Notes under the pieces: generated by a model | Database searches by the model: none | Told to the model about the DNA's origin: nothing | Seen by the model: only the letters and a program-made list of their open reading frames with translations | Part shown: positions 17,827 to 26,365 of the stretch, one piece after another | Numbering within the stretch: position 1 is the first letter of the stretch | Layout of the letters: each line of letters opens with the position of its first letter | NCBI GenBank assembly: GCA_023230485.1 | Contig: JALNXG010000036.1 | Location: 1 to 40,032, forward strand | Direction: 5' to 3' | Length of the DNA stretch: 40,032 nucleotides | Origin: Melioribacteraceae bacterium | GTDB lineage: Bacteria; Bacteroidota; Ignavibacteria; Ignavibacteriales; Melioribacteraceae | Program-made: the position numbers and the translations under genes

Positions 17827-18735
17827 TTATCCCAATTTAATATTTTTTATTCCGTATTTAGTAAGAGCAGAGATCCATTCTCTGCTTTTCACTTTATCGG
17901 TAGTATCAACCGAGATAAAGTTTTGTTCTGCTCCAATTTTTCTAGCCTTATCCAAACCAATATTATGATAAGGCATAATTTCAATTCCATGTAGTTTAGT
18001 AAATTTTCTATATATATCACTGATAGCATGAAAATGTTTTTCGGTATCGTTAAATCCCGGAACTATTGGACATCTTAGAATAATTTTTGCTCCATTGTCG
18101 TAGAGTAAATTAAAATTCTTTTGGATCAAGTCATTATATACGCCTGTATATTCCTTATGTTTTTGAAAATCGCTTTCCTTAAAATCATAAAGAAAAAGAT
18201 CAACATAGGGCATAATATCTAAATACCTGTCGGATGGTGCATGTCCACATGTATCAAGTGTTGTATGAATTTCATTCTCTTTACATGCTTTTAGTATCTG
18301 CTTGGTGAATTGGAATTGAGTCATCGGTTCGCCGCCCGATATTGTTACACCACCACCTGAGTTATTATAGTAATCTTTATCTCTAAGAATGAGTTCAATT
18401 ATTTTATCAACCGTTCTAACTTTTCCTGTAAGTGTCAGTGCTTTATTTGGGCATACTGTGAGACATCGCCCTGAAAGATTACATTCAGAAAAATTTACTT
18501 CATGTTTCCCGGCTCTTTCAAAATGCACCGATGATGGACATACGGATATACATTTAAAACAATCAAGACATTTCTCCCGGTTAAAAGAGAGTTGAATATT
18601 ATAATTAATTGCTTCGGGATTATGACACCACTTACAATTAAGGGGGCACCCTTTAAGGAAAACAGTTGTTCTTATTCCTGGTCCGTCATGGATAGAGAAT
18701 CGTTGTATGTCAACGATAATACCGGTTTCACTCAT
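17827..18735 (-). CDS. Glycyl radical enzyme activating enzyme (radical SAM)
   Basis: A 302-residue activase that would abstract hydrogen from the glycine of its partner enzyme using S-adenosylmethionine. The radical-SAM cysteines are Cys30, Cys34 and Cys37 in GCPLNCKWCHNPE, followed by a two-cluster ferredoxin insert: Cys56, 59, 62 and 66 form one full set, while the second has only Cys85, 91 and 95 because Ser88 stands in the fourth position. GGGVTISGGEPM is the SAM-binding glycine motif. The insert marks it as the activase type that serves glycyl radical eliminases rather than the short PFL-AE. It starts one nucleotide after the stop of the glycyl radical enzyme gene (TAA-A-ATG), so the two are translationally coupled. 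Confidence 0.93.
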   Translation of the reverse strand: MSETGIIVDIQRFSIHDGPGIRTTVFLKGCPLNCKWCHNPEAINYNIQLSFNREKCLDCFKCISVCPSSVHFERAGKHEVNFSECNLSGRCLTVCPNKALTLTGKVRTVDKIIELILRDKDYYNNSGGGVTISGGEPMTQFQFTKQILKACKENEIHTTLDTCGHAPSDRYLDIMPYVDLFLYDFKESDFQKHKEYTGVYNDLIQKNFNLLYDNGAKIILRCPIVPGFNDTEKHFHAISDIYRKFTKLHGIEIMPYHNIGLDKARKIGAEQNFISVDTTDKVKSREWISALTKYGIKNIKLG

Positions 18736-18736
18736 T

Positions 18737-20971
18737 TTAATAAAGTGTCCTCTTTAGAATATCTTTTTGAACTTCCGTAGATAGTTCAATAAAGCGTGCC
18801 GAGAACCCACCTACACGTACAAATAGATTACGGTATTTTTCCGGTTCTACTAAAGCTTTTTCCAAGTCGCCACGGTTAAGTACTGTAATCATTGCCTGAG
18901 CACCACCTTTATCAAAGTACGTTTTTAAAAGAGATTTAATAATATCTCTTCTCTCGAAGAAAAGTTCAGGACTAAATTTCATATTCTGTACTGAACCGGC
19001 ATGAATAGCACTACTCGGTTTTACTAATGAGTTAAGCATTGCAGTAATGCCTTCTTTATCGTTGCCACCTGAAGGGGCGTTTCCATTATTCATATGTTCA
19101 AATGCATTCCTTCCATCGGGAGAGGCAGATGTAGATTTACCCATTAGTGTATTAGCACTATTATTTATAATAACAACAAGATAAGAATGAAGTCCAACTC
19201 TTTCAGCTTGATTCCTGACGAAATTACAAACGTGATTATGAACTTTTTCCAACATCGAGTCAGCAACATCATTATCGTTACCATATTTAGGTGCATTAAG
19301 CAGAATATGTTGAATATTTTCATATCCTGAAAAATTATTATCGAGGGCATCTAATAATTCTTTTTTAGATATTAAATTTTTCTCATAGACTAATTCTTTA
19401 ATTGCGGTGAGACTATCGGCGGTATTTGTATTCCCATAGGTCTCGAGGGTTCCACCTAAGTATTTAATTCCACCATCAAACATCCCCTTTCCTTTTACCA
19501 TACAGTCATCATAAAGAAGACTATTATAAAGGAAAGGAGCTTCTCTACCGCAAACTTTGTACTCTAATACTTCCTGTTCGGCAAGTATAGAGACAAAGAA
19601 CTCAACTTGTTTTTTATATGCATTCATTAAATCATCGAATGAATGAAAATCTTCTAAATTACCTAATTGCAGACCGATTATATTTCCTGTAACAGGATCA
19701 ACGCCGTTTCTAAGTGTTACCTCCAATGCTTTTAGTAAATTAATTACTCCACTTGGAGTACCAAAACTTCTTCCTTCTAGAATATATTCGCCGCATCCGT
19801 AAGGTGTGAAATATCTTTCTGTTTCCTTAATCGAAAAACCGAATGCATTATTAATTGAATTAATATTTATATCATCATTATAGAGGATTGGATAAGTTGC
19901 CCCACCGCCAATTACATCAAGTGCTTTTTCATATAGGGCTGGATTCATACCTTCATAAATTCTTAGAGATAATTGTGGTTCAATCTCTTTTACTGTGCGT
20001 GTTGCTTCCATCGCAAGAAGTGCGAATCGATCAGCGTTCTCTTCGTTAGGTCTTGATTTACCACCTATAATCACACGGTTATGGACTACTGTATTACGGT
20101 CAGCCATTAATTGCCAAAGAGATTGTAAATACTTAAGAGCTTCATCTTCGTCAATAATACCGGCATTAATATCATTTACGAGAAAATCTCCCATATAGAT
20201 ATCCATTCTTCCATAATTACGAACATCGGCTACATATGTGTAAATCCAAAATAATTGAATAGCTTCTCTTAATGTGCATGGTTTTGAAATTGTTATTATA
20301 TGCAAGGTATCAGCAATTTTATCGAGTTCTTCTTTTTTTTCTTCAATTGTAGAAATTTCTGATAAAAAACGAATCTCTTTTTCATAGTATAAGCAAGTAT
20401 CCACGAGCACATCGATTGCTATCTTCATTCCTTCATAAAATTGAACGTCGCGTCCATCATCTTGAGCGGTGGCTTTTAGTTCTTCAATCTCTTTATAGAT
20501 TCCGGGAATGCCAAGGTCTAAAAGTTTTTTGAAATTAGGAGTGCTTCCTGTTAAACGGTATAGAGGGAAAGCAATACCGCTAGTATTCATCCAATCATCG
20601 GAGAAAAGATATTGAGCCATAAGAGGTGGATATTCTTTTCTGATCTTATTTGATGTATCTTCAGATTCCCAAAACTTTAGCATCTCTTCAATTTTTGTTT
20701 TTTCATCAGTGGGATAGTTATAAGTTTCTAGATCGTTTTGAATATCTTCGAATTGGCAATAGTAAGCAAATGCAGTAGGTCCCCATTCATCAATTGTAAA
20801 CCCAACTTTACCTTGCTGTAATCTCCCGGCAAAAAGGTCTCCATCTTGAAGTGGAGTAAAATATGCAGGGAACTCTGCTTTTAAGACCATAGCTTCTTTT
20901 ATAGCCGGATGAGCGGTTATATATGTTTTATATACTTCTGTTATTTTTAGTTCTTTACTATAATCTTTCAT
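18737..20971 (-). CDS. Glycyl radical enzyme of unassigned substrate (PFL-like superfamily)
   Basis: A 744-residue member of the pyruvate formate-lyase-like superfamily. The C-terminal glycyl radical motif RVGGFSARF places the radical on Gly722. The active-site loop is PYGCGEYILEG with Cys393 and Glu395, i.e. the GCxE arrangement of glycerol dehydratase and choline TMA-lyase, not the CC pair of true PFL. The rest (GMNPALYEKALDVI, LNSLVKPSSAIHAGSVQNMKF split over two helices, LNRGDLEKAL) fits the ten-stranded barrel. It lacks the GCVEP form of the named eliminases, so the reaction is unassigned; C-O, C-N or C-C bond cleavage of a sugar-derived compound is possible. It is expressed divergently from an AraC-type regulator and should be oxygen-sensitive once activated. 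Confidence 0.92.
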   Translation of the reverse strand: MKDYSKELKITEVYKTYITAHPAIKEAMVLKAEFPAYFTPLQDGDLFAGRLQQGKVGFTIDEWGPTAFAYYCQFEDIQNDLETYNYPTDEKTKIEEMLKFWESEDTSNKIRKEYPPLMAQYLFSDDWMNTSGIAFPLYRLTGSTPNFKKLLDLGIPGIYKEIEELKATAQDDGRDVQFYEGMKIAIDVLVDTCLYYEKEIRFLSEISTIEEKKEELDKIADTLHIITISKPCTLREAIQLFWIYTYVADVRNYGRMDIYMGDFLVNDINAGIIDEDEALKYLQSLWQLMADRNTVVHNRVIIGGKSRPNEENADRFALLAMEATRTVKEIEPQLSLRIYEGMNPALYEKALDVIGGGATYPILYNDDININSINNAFGFSIKETERYFTPYGCGEYILEGRSFGTPSGVINLLKALEVTLRNGVDPVTGNIIGLQLGNLEDFHSFDDLMNAYKKQVEFFVSILAEQEVLEYKVCGREAPFLYNSLLYDDCMVKGKGMFDGGIKYLGGTLETYGNTNTADSLTAIKELVYEKNLISKKELLDALDNNFSGYENIQHILLNAPKYGNDNDVADSMLEKVHNHVCNFVRNQAERVGLHSYLVVIINNSANTLMGKSTSASPDGRNAFEHMNNGNAPSGGNDKEGITAMLNSLVKPSSAIHAGSVQNMKFSPELFFERRDIIKSLLKTYFDKGGAQAMITVLNRGDLEKALVEPEKYRNLFVRVGGFSARFIELSTEVQKDILKRTLY

Positions 20972-20996
20972 TTTCGCTTCTATTGATATTTGTTAT

Positions 20997-21044
20997 ATTT
21001 AGTTTATATTGTATGTTATAAATATCGAATAAAACAAACTAAAT
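20997..21044. promoter_or_regulatory. Inverted repeat ATTTAGTTT / AAACTAAAT, candidate AraC-family operator
   Basis: A perfect 9-bp inverted repeat (20997-21005 and 21036-21044) with a 30-bp spacer lies in the 125-bp region between the divergent glycyl radical enzyme and AraC-type genes. Arms about 39 bp apart centre to centre (nearly four helical turns) would place two bound protein subunits on one face of the DNA. It is AT-rich, so chance is not excluded. Confidence 0.45.
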
Positions 21045-21045
21045 C

Positions 21046-21074
21046 TTGTCTTTTAATGATCCTAAAGTTGTAAT
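21046..21074 (+). promoter_or_regulatory. Possible promoter of the AraC-type regulator gene
   Basis: TTGTCT (21046-21051), a 17-bp spacer and TGTAAT (21069-21074) match a sigma-70-like -35/-10 pair. Initiation would fall about 15 nt before the ATG at 21097. It lies directly beside the right arm of the inverted repeat, which would suit autoregulation. In AT-rich DNA such matches are common. Confidence 0.3.
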
Positions 21075-21096
21075 GTATTGATATCTTCTAATAATT

Positions 21097-21972
21097 ATGA
21101 GCATGCAAACTAAGCAAAAATCGATCAAGCTATATTCCGAAGATTTAATCGATCGCGAAACTGAAATTCACTATGCTTTTCATAAATCTTTGAAAAGTAT
21201 TACGACAATTCATACGCATAATTTTTATGAATTATTCTTAGTCGTAAGCGGTGAAGTGATTCATGTAATTAATGAGAAAATGCAAAAATTAAGTGAAGGA
21301 TCATTAGTATTTATTCGTAAGCAAGATATTCATTATTATAAACAGTCAGGTGAGAGCGAATGCAATATTATAAATCTTGCATTCCGTGAATCCACATTAA
21401 AAAATCTATTTGAATATTTATCTGATGGTTTCCCTGCTGATGAATTATTGGAAGGGAAAACTCCGGTTCATGTTTTTTTAACGTCAAGCGAGAGGGATAT
21501 TCTTTCATCTAAATTACAGAATTTGAATACAATCCCAAGAAATGAAAAAAGGCAGATAAAGACTGCGTTAAGAATTTTACTTTTCGAAATATTCATAAAA
21601 TACTTTTCTCAAATTAATGAAAAGAAAGGTGATCTCCCGGAATGGTTAGATTCATTAACTTATGAGATGCAAAAAAAAGAGAATTTTACTAGAGGAATAA
21701 AAAATCTTTATATTCTCTCTAATAGAACTCCGGAGCATCTCAGCAGAGTATTTAAGAAATATTATAATATTTCGCCTACAGGATACATAAACGAATTGCG
21801 ACTTAACTATGCGGCAAATCTTTTGACTAATAGTGATGAAAATATAGTTCAAGTGTCGTTAGACGCAGGATTCGAGAACCTTAGTCATTTTTATCATTTA
21901 TTCAAAAAGAAATTCACTAAGTCCCCGGCGGAATTTAGAAATCAAAATCAAAAATCAATTATACCATTTTAA
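21097..21972 (+). CDS. AraC-family transcriptional regulator with cupin sensor domain
   Basis: A 291-residue regulator. The N-terminal half is an AraC-type cupin (HTHNFYELFLVVSGEVIHVI, about 40-60, then GSLVFIRKQDIHYY), which normally binds a sugar or related effector. The C-terminal 100 residues carry two helix-turn-helix motifs: LYILSNRTPEHLSRVFKKY and VQVSLDAGFENLSHFYHLFKKKF, ending in SPAEFR. It is transcribed divergently from the glycyl radical enzyme operon and is followed after 17 bp by an aldo/keto reductase, so it most likely controls both. No good ribosome-binding site precedes the ATG at 21097; Met3 at 21103 is an alternative start. Confidence 0.93.
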   Translation: MSMQTKQKSIKLYSEDLIDRETEIHYAFHKSLKSITTIHTHNFYELFLVVSGEVIHVINEKMQKLSEGSLVFIRKQDIHYYKQSGESECNIINLAFRESTLKNLFEYLSDGFPADELLEGKTPVHVFLTSSERDILSSKLQNLNTIPRNEKRQIKTALRILLFEIFIKYFSQINEKKGDLPEWLDSLTYEMQKKENFTRGIKNLYILSNRTPEHLSRVFKKYYNISPTGYINELRLNYAANLLTNSDENIVQVSLDAGFENLSHFYHLFKKKFTKSPAEFRNQNQKSIIPF

Positions 21973-21989
21973 AATAAATAGGAGAAATT

Positions 21990-22982
21990 ATGGAGTACAG
22001 ATATTTAGGTAAATCGGGTCTTAAAGTTTCGGCATTATCATTTGGTGCTTGGGTTACGTTTGGTGATCAAGTAGGCGAGGAAGTAGCATCTGCCTGTATG
22101 AAAGAAGCTTATGATGCAGGTGTAAATTTCTTTGATAATGCAGAAGCATATTCAGGCGGTAAAGCAGAAACGATGATGGGAAATATCTTTAAGAAAATGG
22201 GGTGGAAAAGAAGCGATTATGTAGTATCCACAAAAATCTTCTGGGGCGGGGAAGGTCCTAATGATAAAGGACTTTCCTATAAGCATATTTTTGAAGGTGC
22301 TAATGCTGCATTAAAACGATTACAAGTTGATTATGTTGATCTAATTTTTGCTCATCGTCCCGATTTTCATACGCCGGTAGAAGAAACTGTTTGGGCAATG
22401 AATCAGATTATTCGTGAAGGTAAAGCCCTTTATTGGGGTACAAGTGAATGGAGTGCGGAACGCATTATGCAAGCCTATCATATAGCAAGAAGAGAGCATT
22501 TAATTCCGCCATTAATGGAACAGCCGCAATATAATATGTTTCACCGCGAAAAAGTTGAAAAAGAGTTCCTTCCTCTTTATTCCGAGATAGGATTAGGAAC
22601 TACAATCTGGAGCCCATTGGCAAGCGGTATATTAACGGGTAAATATAGCGATGGTATCCCTGATTCATCACGTGTTAATCTAAAAGATTATGAATGGCTC
22701 AAGAATATTATACTTAGCCCCGAAGGTCAAGAAAAAATTGAAAAGACAAAAGAGCTTCAAGATCTAGCGAAAGAGCTTGGACTAACGCTTCCCGAACTAG
22801 GATTAGCTTGGTGTCTTAAAAATCCAAATGTAAGCACTGTGATTACAGGCGCATCAGGACCGGAACAGGTAAAGCAGAATATGAAAGCTATTGATAAGGT
22901 AAATCTTCTTACAGTTGAAGTAATGGAATCAATCGAAGAGATACTTCAAACAAAACCGGAAGCTGAATGGGATTTAAGATAA
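21990..22982 (+). CDS. Aldo/keto reductase, potassium-channel beta-subunit-like
   Basis: NAD(P)H-dependent reductase of 330 residues in the Kv-beta/YghZ-like branch (MEYRYLGKSGLKVSALSFGAW). The catalytic tetrad is complete: Asp49 and Tyr54 in FFDNAEAYSGG, Lys82 in VSTKIFW, and His122 in IFAHRPD. The cofactor segment is STVITGASGPEQVKQN. AGGAG precedes the ATG by 6 nt, and the gene follows the AraC-type gene by 17 bp, so it probably shares that transcript. It could reduce the aldehyde or ketone made by the divergent glycyl radical enzyme; glycyl radical dehydratases commonly yield an aldehyde. That link is inference from position. Confidence 0.9.
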   Translation: MEYRYLGKSGLKVSALSFGAWVTFGDQVGEEVASACMKEAYDAGVNFFDNAEAYSGGKAETMMGNIFKKMGWKRSDYVVSTKIFWGGEGPNDKGLSYKHIFEGANAALKRLQVDYVDLIFAHRPDFHTPVEETVWAMNQIIREGKALYWGTSEWSAERIMQAYHIARREHLIPPLMEQPQYNMFHREKVEKEFLPLYSEIGLGTTIWSPLASGILTGKYSDGIPDSSRVNLKDYEWLKNIILSPEGQEKIEKTKELQDLAKELGLTLPELGLAWCLKNPNVSTVITGASGPEQVKQNMKAIDKVNLLTVEVMESIEEILQTKPEAEWDLR

Positions 22983-23012
22983 TTATTTGAAACAAATTCT
23001 TTTCTGATTAGT

Positions 23013-23043
23013 TTAATGGAAGGTATTTTATACCTTCCATTAA
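23013..23043 (+). terminator. Perfect hairpin after the aldo/keto reductase gene, probable terminator
   Basis: TTAATGGAAGGTA (23013-23025) and TACCTTCCATTAA (23031-23043) form a perfect 13-bp stem, 14 bp if the inner T-A pair forms, with a 3-5 nt loop. It begins 30 bp after the stop codon. No T-tract follows, so it may act as a factor-assisted terminator, a 3' stabiliser or a protein-binding palindrome. Confidence 0.5.
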
Positions 23044-23080
23044 TTAATGATTCCAAAGCAATAGCCTACTGAGGGTAACA

Positions 23081-23995
23081 ATGGTAAAAACCTTCCAACT
23101 AGTGAATACAAAAACAGTAGTAACTGATTTTGATTCAGCCAATATTTTAATTTATGTATCACCTACCGAAGAAGAGAAGAAATCGTTAGTAAGCAAATAT
23201 AATATTGACGAACATACATTAAACTCATCTTTAGATCCGGATGAACTTGCTCGATTAGAATTTGAACCAGATCATATGGCAATGATCGTGAAAATTCCAA
23301 AAACGTATTCGGGTGCTGACCGATTACTTTTCAGGGTCTCTTCAATGGGTATGTTTTTATTCAAAGACAAAATAATTGTTGTAGTCAGCGAAGATATCGA
23401 TCTCATCCGCGGGAAGCATTTTAATAAAGTTAATACACTTAATGACGTAATGCTAAAAATAATTTTTAGTTCGATTATTCATTTTATAGATCACTTAAAA
23501 ACAATTAATCTGCTTTCTGATGAAATAGAAACGAAAATCAGTACCTCGATGGAAAATCATTATTTAATGGAGCAATTCACTTTAGGCAAAAGTTTAGTTT
23601 ATTACCAAAATGCTATTAACTCAAATTCTGCTTTGATTGATAAGCTAAAATTAAATTCGAGTAAGCAAGGTTTTACACAAGATGAGATAGAATTGCTAGA
23701 CGATATATTAATTGAAAATGCACAATGCTATAAACAGGCGGAAATTTATTCAAATATCCTTGCAAGTTTAATGGATGCCAAAGCATCACTCATAAGCAAT
23801 AATCTTAATATGCTAATGAAGACATTGAACATTATTACGATTATGATAATGGTGCCGACCTTTGTAGTAAGCGCATTTTCGATGAACGTGGGCATGCCAT
23901 TTGAAAAAGAGCCATACGCCTTTGCATTAATAATGGGCTTAGCTCTTGTTTCAGTAATGGTCTTCTTCCTCTTTTGGAGATGGAAGAAGTGGTGA
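23081..23995 (+). CDS. CorA-family divalent cation transporter-like protein
   Basis: A 304-residue inner-membrane protein. It has a long soluble N-terminal region with the family's acidic and helical layout (helices around 120-240) and two C-terminal transmembrane segments: IITIMIMVPTFVVSAFSM and YAFALIMGLALVSVMVFFLFW, ending in a basic WRWKKW. In CorA, five such subunits form a Mg2+ channel with a GMN signature at the pore mouth. Here the motif reads SMN (SAFSMNVGMPF), and the following MPE-like loop is altered. GAGGGTAAC precedes the ATG. It is convergent with the GH92 gene, 14 bp away, and has no evident tie to its neighbours. Confidence 0.87.
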   Translation: MVKTFQLVNTKTVVTDFDSANILIYVSPTEEEKKSLVSKYNIDEHTLNSSLDPDELARLEFEPDHMAMIVKIPKTYSGADRLLFRVSSMGMFLFKDKIIVVVSEDIDLIRGKHFNKVNTLNDVMLKIIFSSIIHFIDHLKTINLLSDEIETKISTSMENHYLMEQFTLGKSLVYYQNAINSNSALIDKLKLNSSKQGFTQDEIELLDDILIENAQCYKQAEIYSNILASLMDAKASLISNNLNMLMKTLNIITIMIMVPTFVVSAFSMNVGMPFEKEPYAFALIMGLALVSVMVFFLFWRWKKW

Positions 23996-24009
23996 AAAAT
24001 ATTCAATAA

Positions 24010-26355
24010 TTATTTAGTCATCGAATAAGGTAGAGAGTCCGATGCAGTTCCCCAATTTTTATTCGGTTCTGATTGCATCACAAATTTTAATTGACCGCCA
24101 TGCATTATTTCTTCGTGAGTTATGTAGGTGCGGTTAATTTTTTTGCCATTGAGCAATAATTCTTTTATATAAATATTTTTATCGGATAAATTTTCGGCAG
24201 TGATCTTAAACGATTTCCCATTTTCTAAATTGATTAAAGCAGAATTAACCGCAGGGCTTCCAATAACATATTCATTACTTCCCGGAGCAACTGGATAGAA
24301 CCCCATCACACTGAAAATATACCAAGCCGACATCTGTCCACAATCATCATTACCGCATAGCCCGTGAGGTTCCGGTTTGTACATCGTATTAACTATCTGA
24401 TGAATTCGTTCTTGAGTTTTCCATGGTGCACCTGCATAATTATACATATAAGGCACATGATGCGATGGCTCATTACCATGAACATAATTACCAATCATCC
24501 CCACGCAAGTTACGTCTTCGCTTTCGCCGAAATATTTATCAGGGAGATCAACTGTGAAAAGAGAATCGAGCCAAGTTATAAGTTTATCATTACTTCCGAG
24601 AAGATTTATAAATCCCTTTATATCTTGCGGTACATACAGCGAATAATTCCAAGCGTTACCTTCAATATAACCCTGTCCCGAAACACTTAATGGATCGAAC
24701 GGAGTTTTAAATGATCCATCGGTATTTTTTGCGCGCATATAATGTGTTGTAGGATCATAAATATTTTTGAAACTCTCTGCACGTTTTGCAAATATTTCAG
24801 CTTCATTTTTTTTACCAAGTTTTTCTGCGAATCGATAAATTGTCCAATCGTCATAAGCATATTCTAAAGTTTTAGATGCAGAGTTAGAAGAGATATTTTC
24901 CGGCACATAACCATATTGTTTATAAGCACCGATGCCGTCATTAGGATCGTAATTAGCACTTGATACCACTGCCTCAAATGCTTTAGTATTATCAAATCCT
25001 TTAATCCCTTTCATATATGCATCAGCAATTACAGGCACGGCATGATACCCGATCATACACCAATTTTCATTTGCCCAATGTGACCAAATTGGAAGTATAT
25101 GATGAACGCTCTGCTCGTAATGAGCAATCATTGAATTAACAATGTCGCTTGTTCGTTTCTGCTGAATAATTGTATATAGCGGATGAAGAGCTCTATATGT
25201 ATCCCATAAAGAAAATGTTGTATAGTTATCTGATTTACTGTTCTTATAAATATTTTGATCTAAACCGCGATACTCTCCATTTACATCTGAAAAGACTACC
25301 GGATTGAGGAATGCATGATACATTGATGTATAAAAATTTTCTGACTTTATTTCATCAGCATCGATCGTAATTTTAGAAAGTTCTTTATTCCATTTCTCTT
25401 TTGCTTCGGATACAATTTTATTAAAATCCCAACCGGGAATTTCAGCTTTGAGATTTTGAATTGCGTTATTTATACTGACTCCTGAGATTCCAACTTTTAC
25501 AAAAATCTCTTCTCCATCATTCGTATCAAAATCGAAATAACATTTTATTTTTGTGCCGGCGCGTTCCGGGAAATTATCGTTCTCATTCCATCTTCGCCAG
25601 AATCCTTTGTAGAGCATCTGCTCTTCATTTCTGAATCCATACGATTTGAAAGGTTTAGAAAATTCAATTGCGAAATAGATATAGCGAGTTCGTGCCCAAC
25701 CGTTTGTTTGCCGATAACCTGTTATTAAAGTACTGTTCTCTTTTCTAATGAATGACCAAACATTTTTTCCGTCATAATTATATATGCCATAAGTGAGATC
25801 GAGAATTATATGAGCTGAATCGGATTTAGGAAAACGATATTTATGAAAACCTGCATGAGTAGTAGCAGTGAAAGAGGCATCAATATTGTAATCTTCTAAC
25901 TTTACTGAATAGAATCCTGGTGTTGCTTGTTCGTTTGCATGAGAGAAACGAGAGCGATAACCGCTTTCGGGATTATCCTTTGTTCCGGGATTTAATTGTA
26001 ATTTGCCGATTGTTGGCATCATTAAAATATCTCCAAGATCCGAATGCCCTGTGCCGTTAAAATGAGTATGCGCAAATCCAACTATTGTATTATCAGTGTA
26101 TTGATATCCTGCACAGTATTTATAAACATCAGGATTATAATTTTTTCCATAGCTAAATAAAACAGAATCAGTTTCGGGACTAAGTTGTACCAAACCGAAT
26201 GGAACTGCTGCACCGGGGAACGTATGCCCCATATCATCAGTACCGATCAATGGATTTACGTAATCAGCGGGATTTTTTTTCTGAGCCTGCGCATTCATCT
26301 TAAGATTCAGGTTTAGACTCAAAGCAATTAATAATAATACAATAATTTTTTTCAT
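24010..26355 (-). CDS. Secreted GH92 alpha-mannosidase
   Basis: An exported calcium-dependent exo-alpha-mannosidase of about 780 residues. A signal peptide (MKKIIVLLLIALSLNL...AQA) is followed by the GH92 beta-sandwich (YVNPLIGTDDMGHTFPGAAVPFGLVQLSP, FAHTHFNGTGHSDLGD) and an (alpha/alpha)6 barrel with FSLWDTYRALHPLYT, GYIEGNAWNYSLYVPQD and GNDDCGQMSAWYIFSVMGFYPV. The EGNAW and GNDD motifs hold the catalytic acids of the family. I start it at 26355, where AGAGAA precedes the ATG; an in-frame ATG at 26376 would overlap the GH5 gene and push the signal peptide inward. It is the last gene of the operon that begins with the histidine kinases. It is a distant relative of the GH92 half at 13825-16839, not a recent copy. 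Confidence 0.93.
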   Translation of the reverse strand: MKKIIVLLLIALSLNLNLKMNAQAQKKNPADYVNPLIGTDDMGHTFPGAAVPFGLVQLSPETDSVLFSYGKNYNPDVYKYCAGYQYTDNTIVGFAHTHFNGTGHSDLGDILMMPTIGKLQLNPGTKDNPESGYRSRFSHANEQATPGFYSVKLEDYNIDASFTATTHAGFHKYRFPKSDSAHIILDLTYGIYNYDGKNVWSFIRKENSTLITGYRQTNGWARTRYIYFAIEFSKPFKSYGFRNEEQMLYKGFWRRWNENDNFPERAGTKIKCYFDFDTNDGEEIFVKVGISGVSINNAIQNLKAEIPGWDFNKIVSEAKEKWNKELSKITIDADEIKSENFYTSMYHAFLNPVVFSDVNGEYRGLDQNIYKNSKSDNYTTFSLWDTYRALHPLYTIIQQKRTSDIVNSMIAHYEQSVHHILPIWSHWANENWCMIGYHAVPVIADAYMKGIKGFDNTKAFEAVVSSANYDPNDGIGAYKQYGYVPENISSNSASKTLEYAYDDWTIYRFAEKLGKKNEAEIFAKRAESFKNIYDPTTHYMRAKNTDGSFKTPFDPLSVSGQGYIEGNAWNYSLYVPQDIKGFINLLGSNDKLITWLDSLFTVDLPDKYFGESEDVTCVGMIGNYVHGNEPSHHVPYMYNYAGAPWKTQERIHQIVNTMYKPEPHGLCGNDDCGQMSAWYIFSVMGFYPVAPGSNEYVIGSPAVNSALINLENGKSFKITAENLSDKNIYIKELLLNGKKINRTYITHEEIMHGGQLKFVMQSEPNKNWGTASDSLPYSMTK

Positions 26356-26365
26356 TTTAATTCTC

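Noticed and set aside
24364..24690. 108-residue plus-strand frame opposite the GH92 gene
   Set aside because: It is antisense to well-conserved GH92 motifs, has no recognisable product and no ribosome-binding site.
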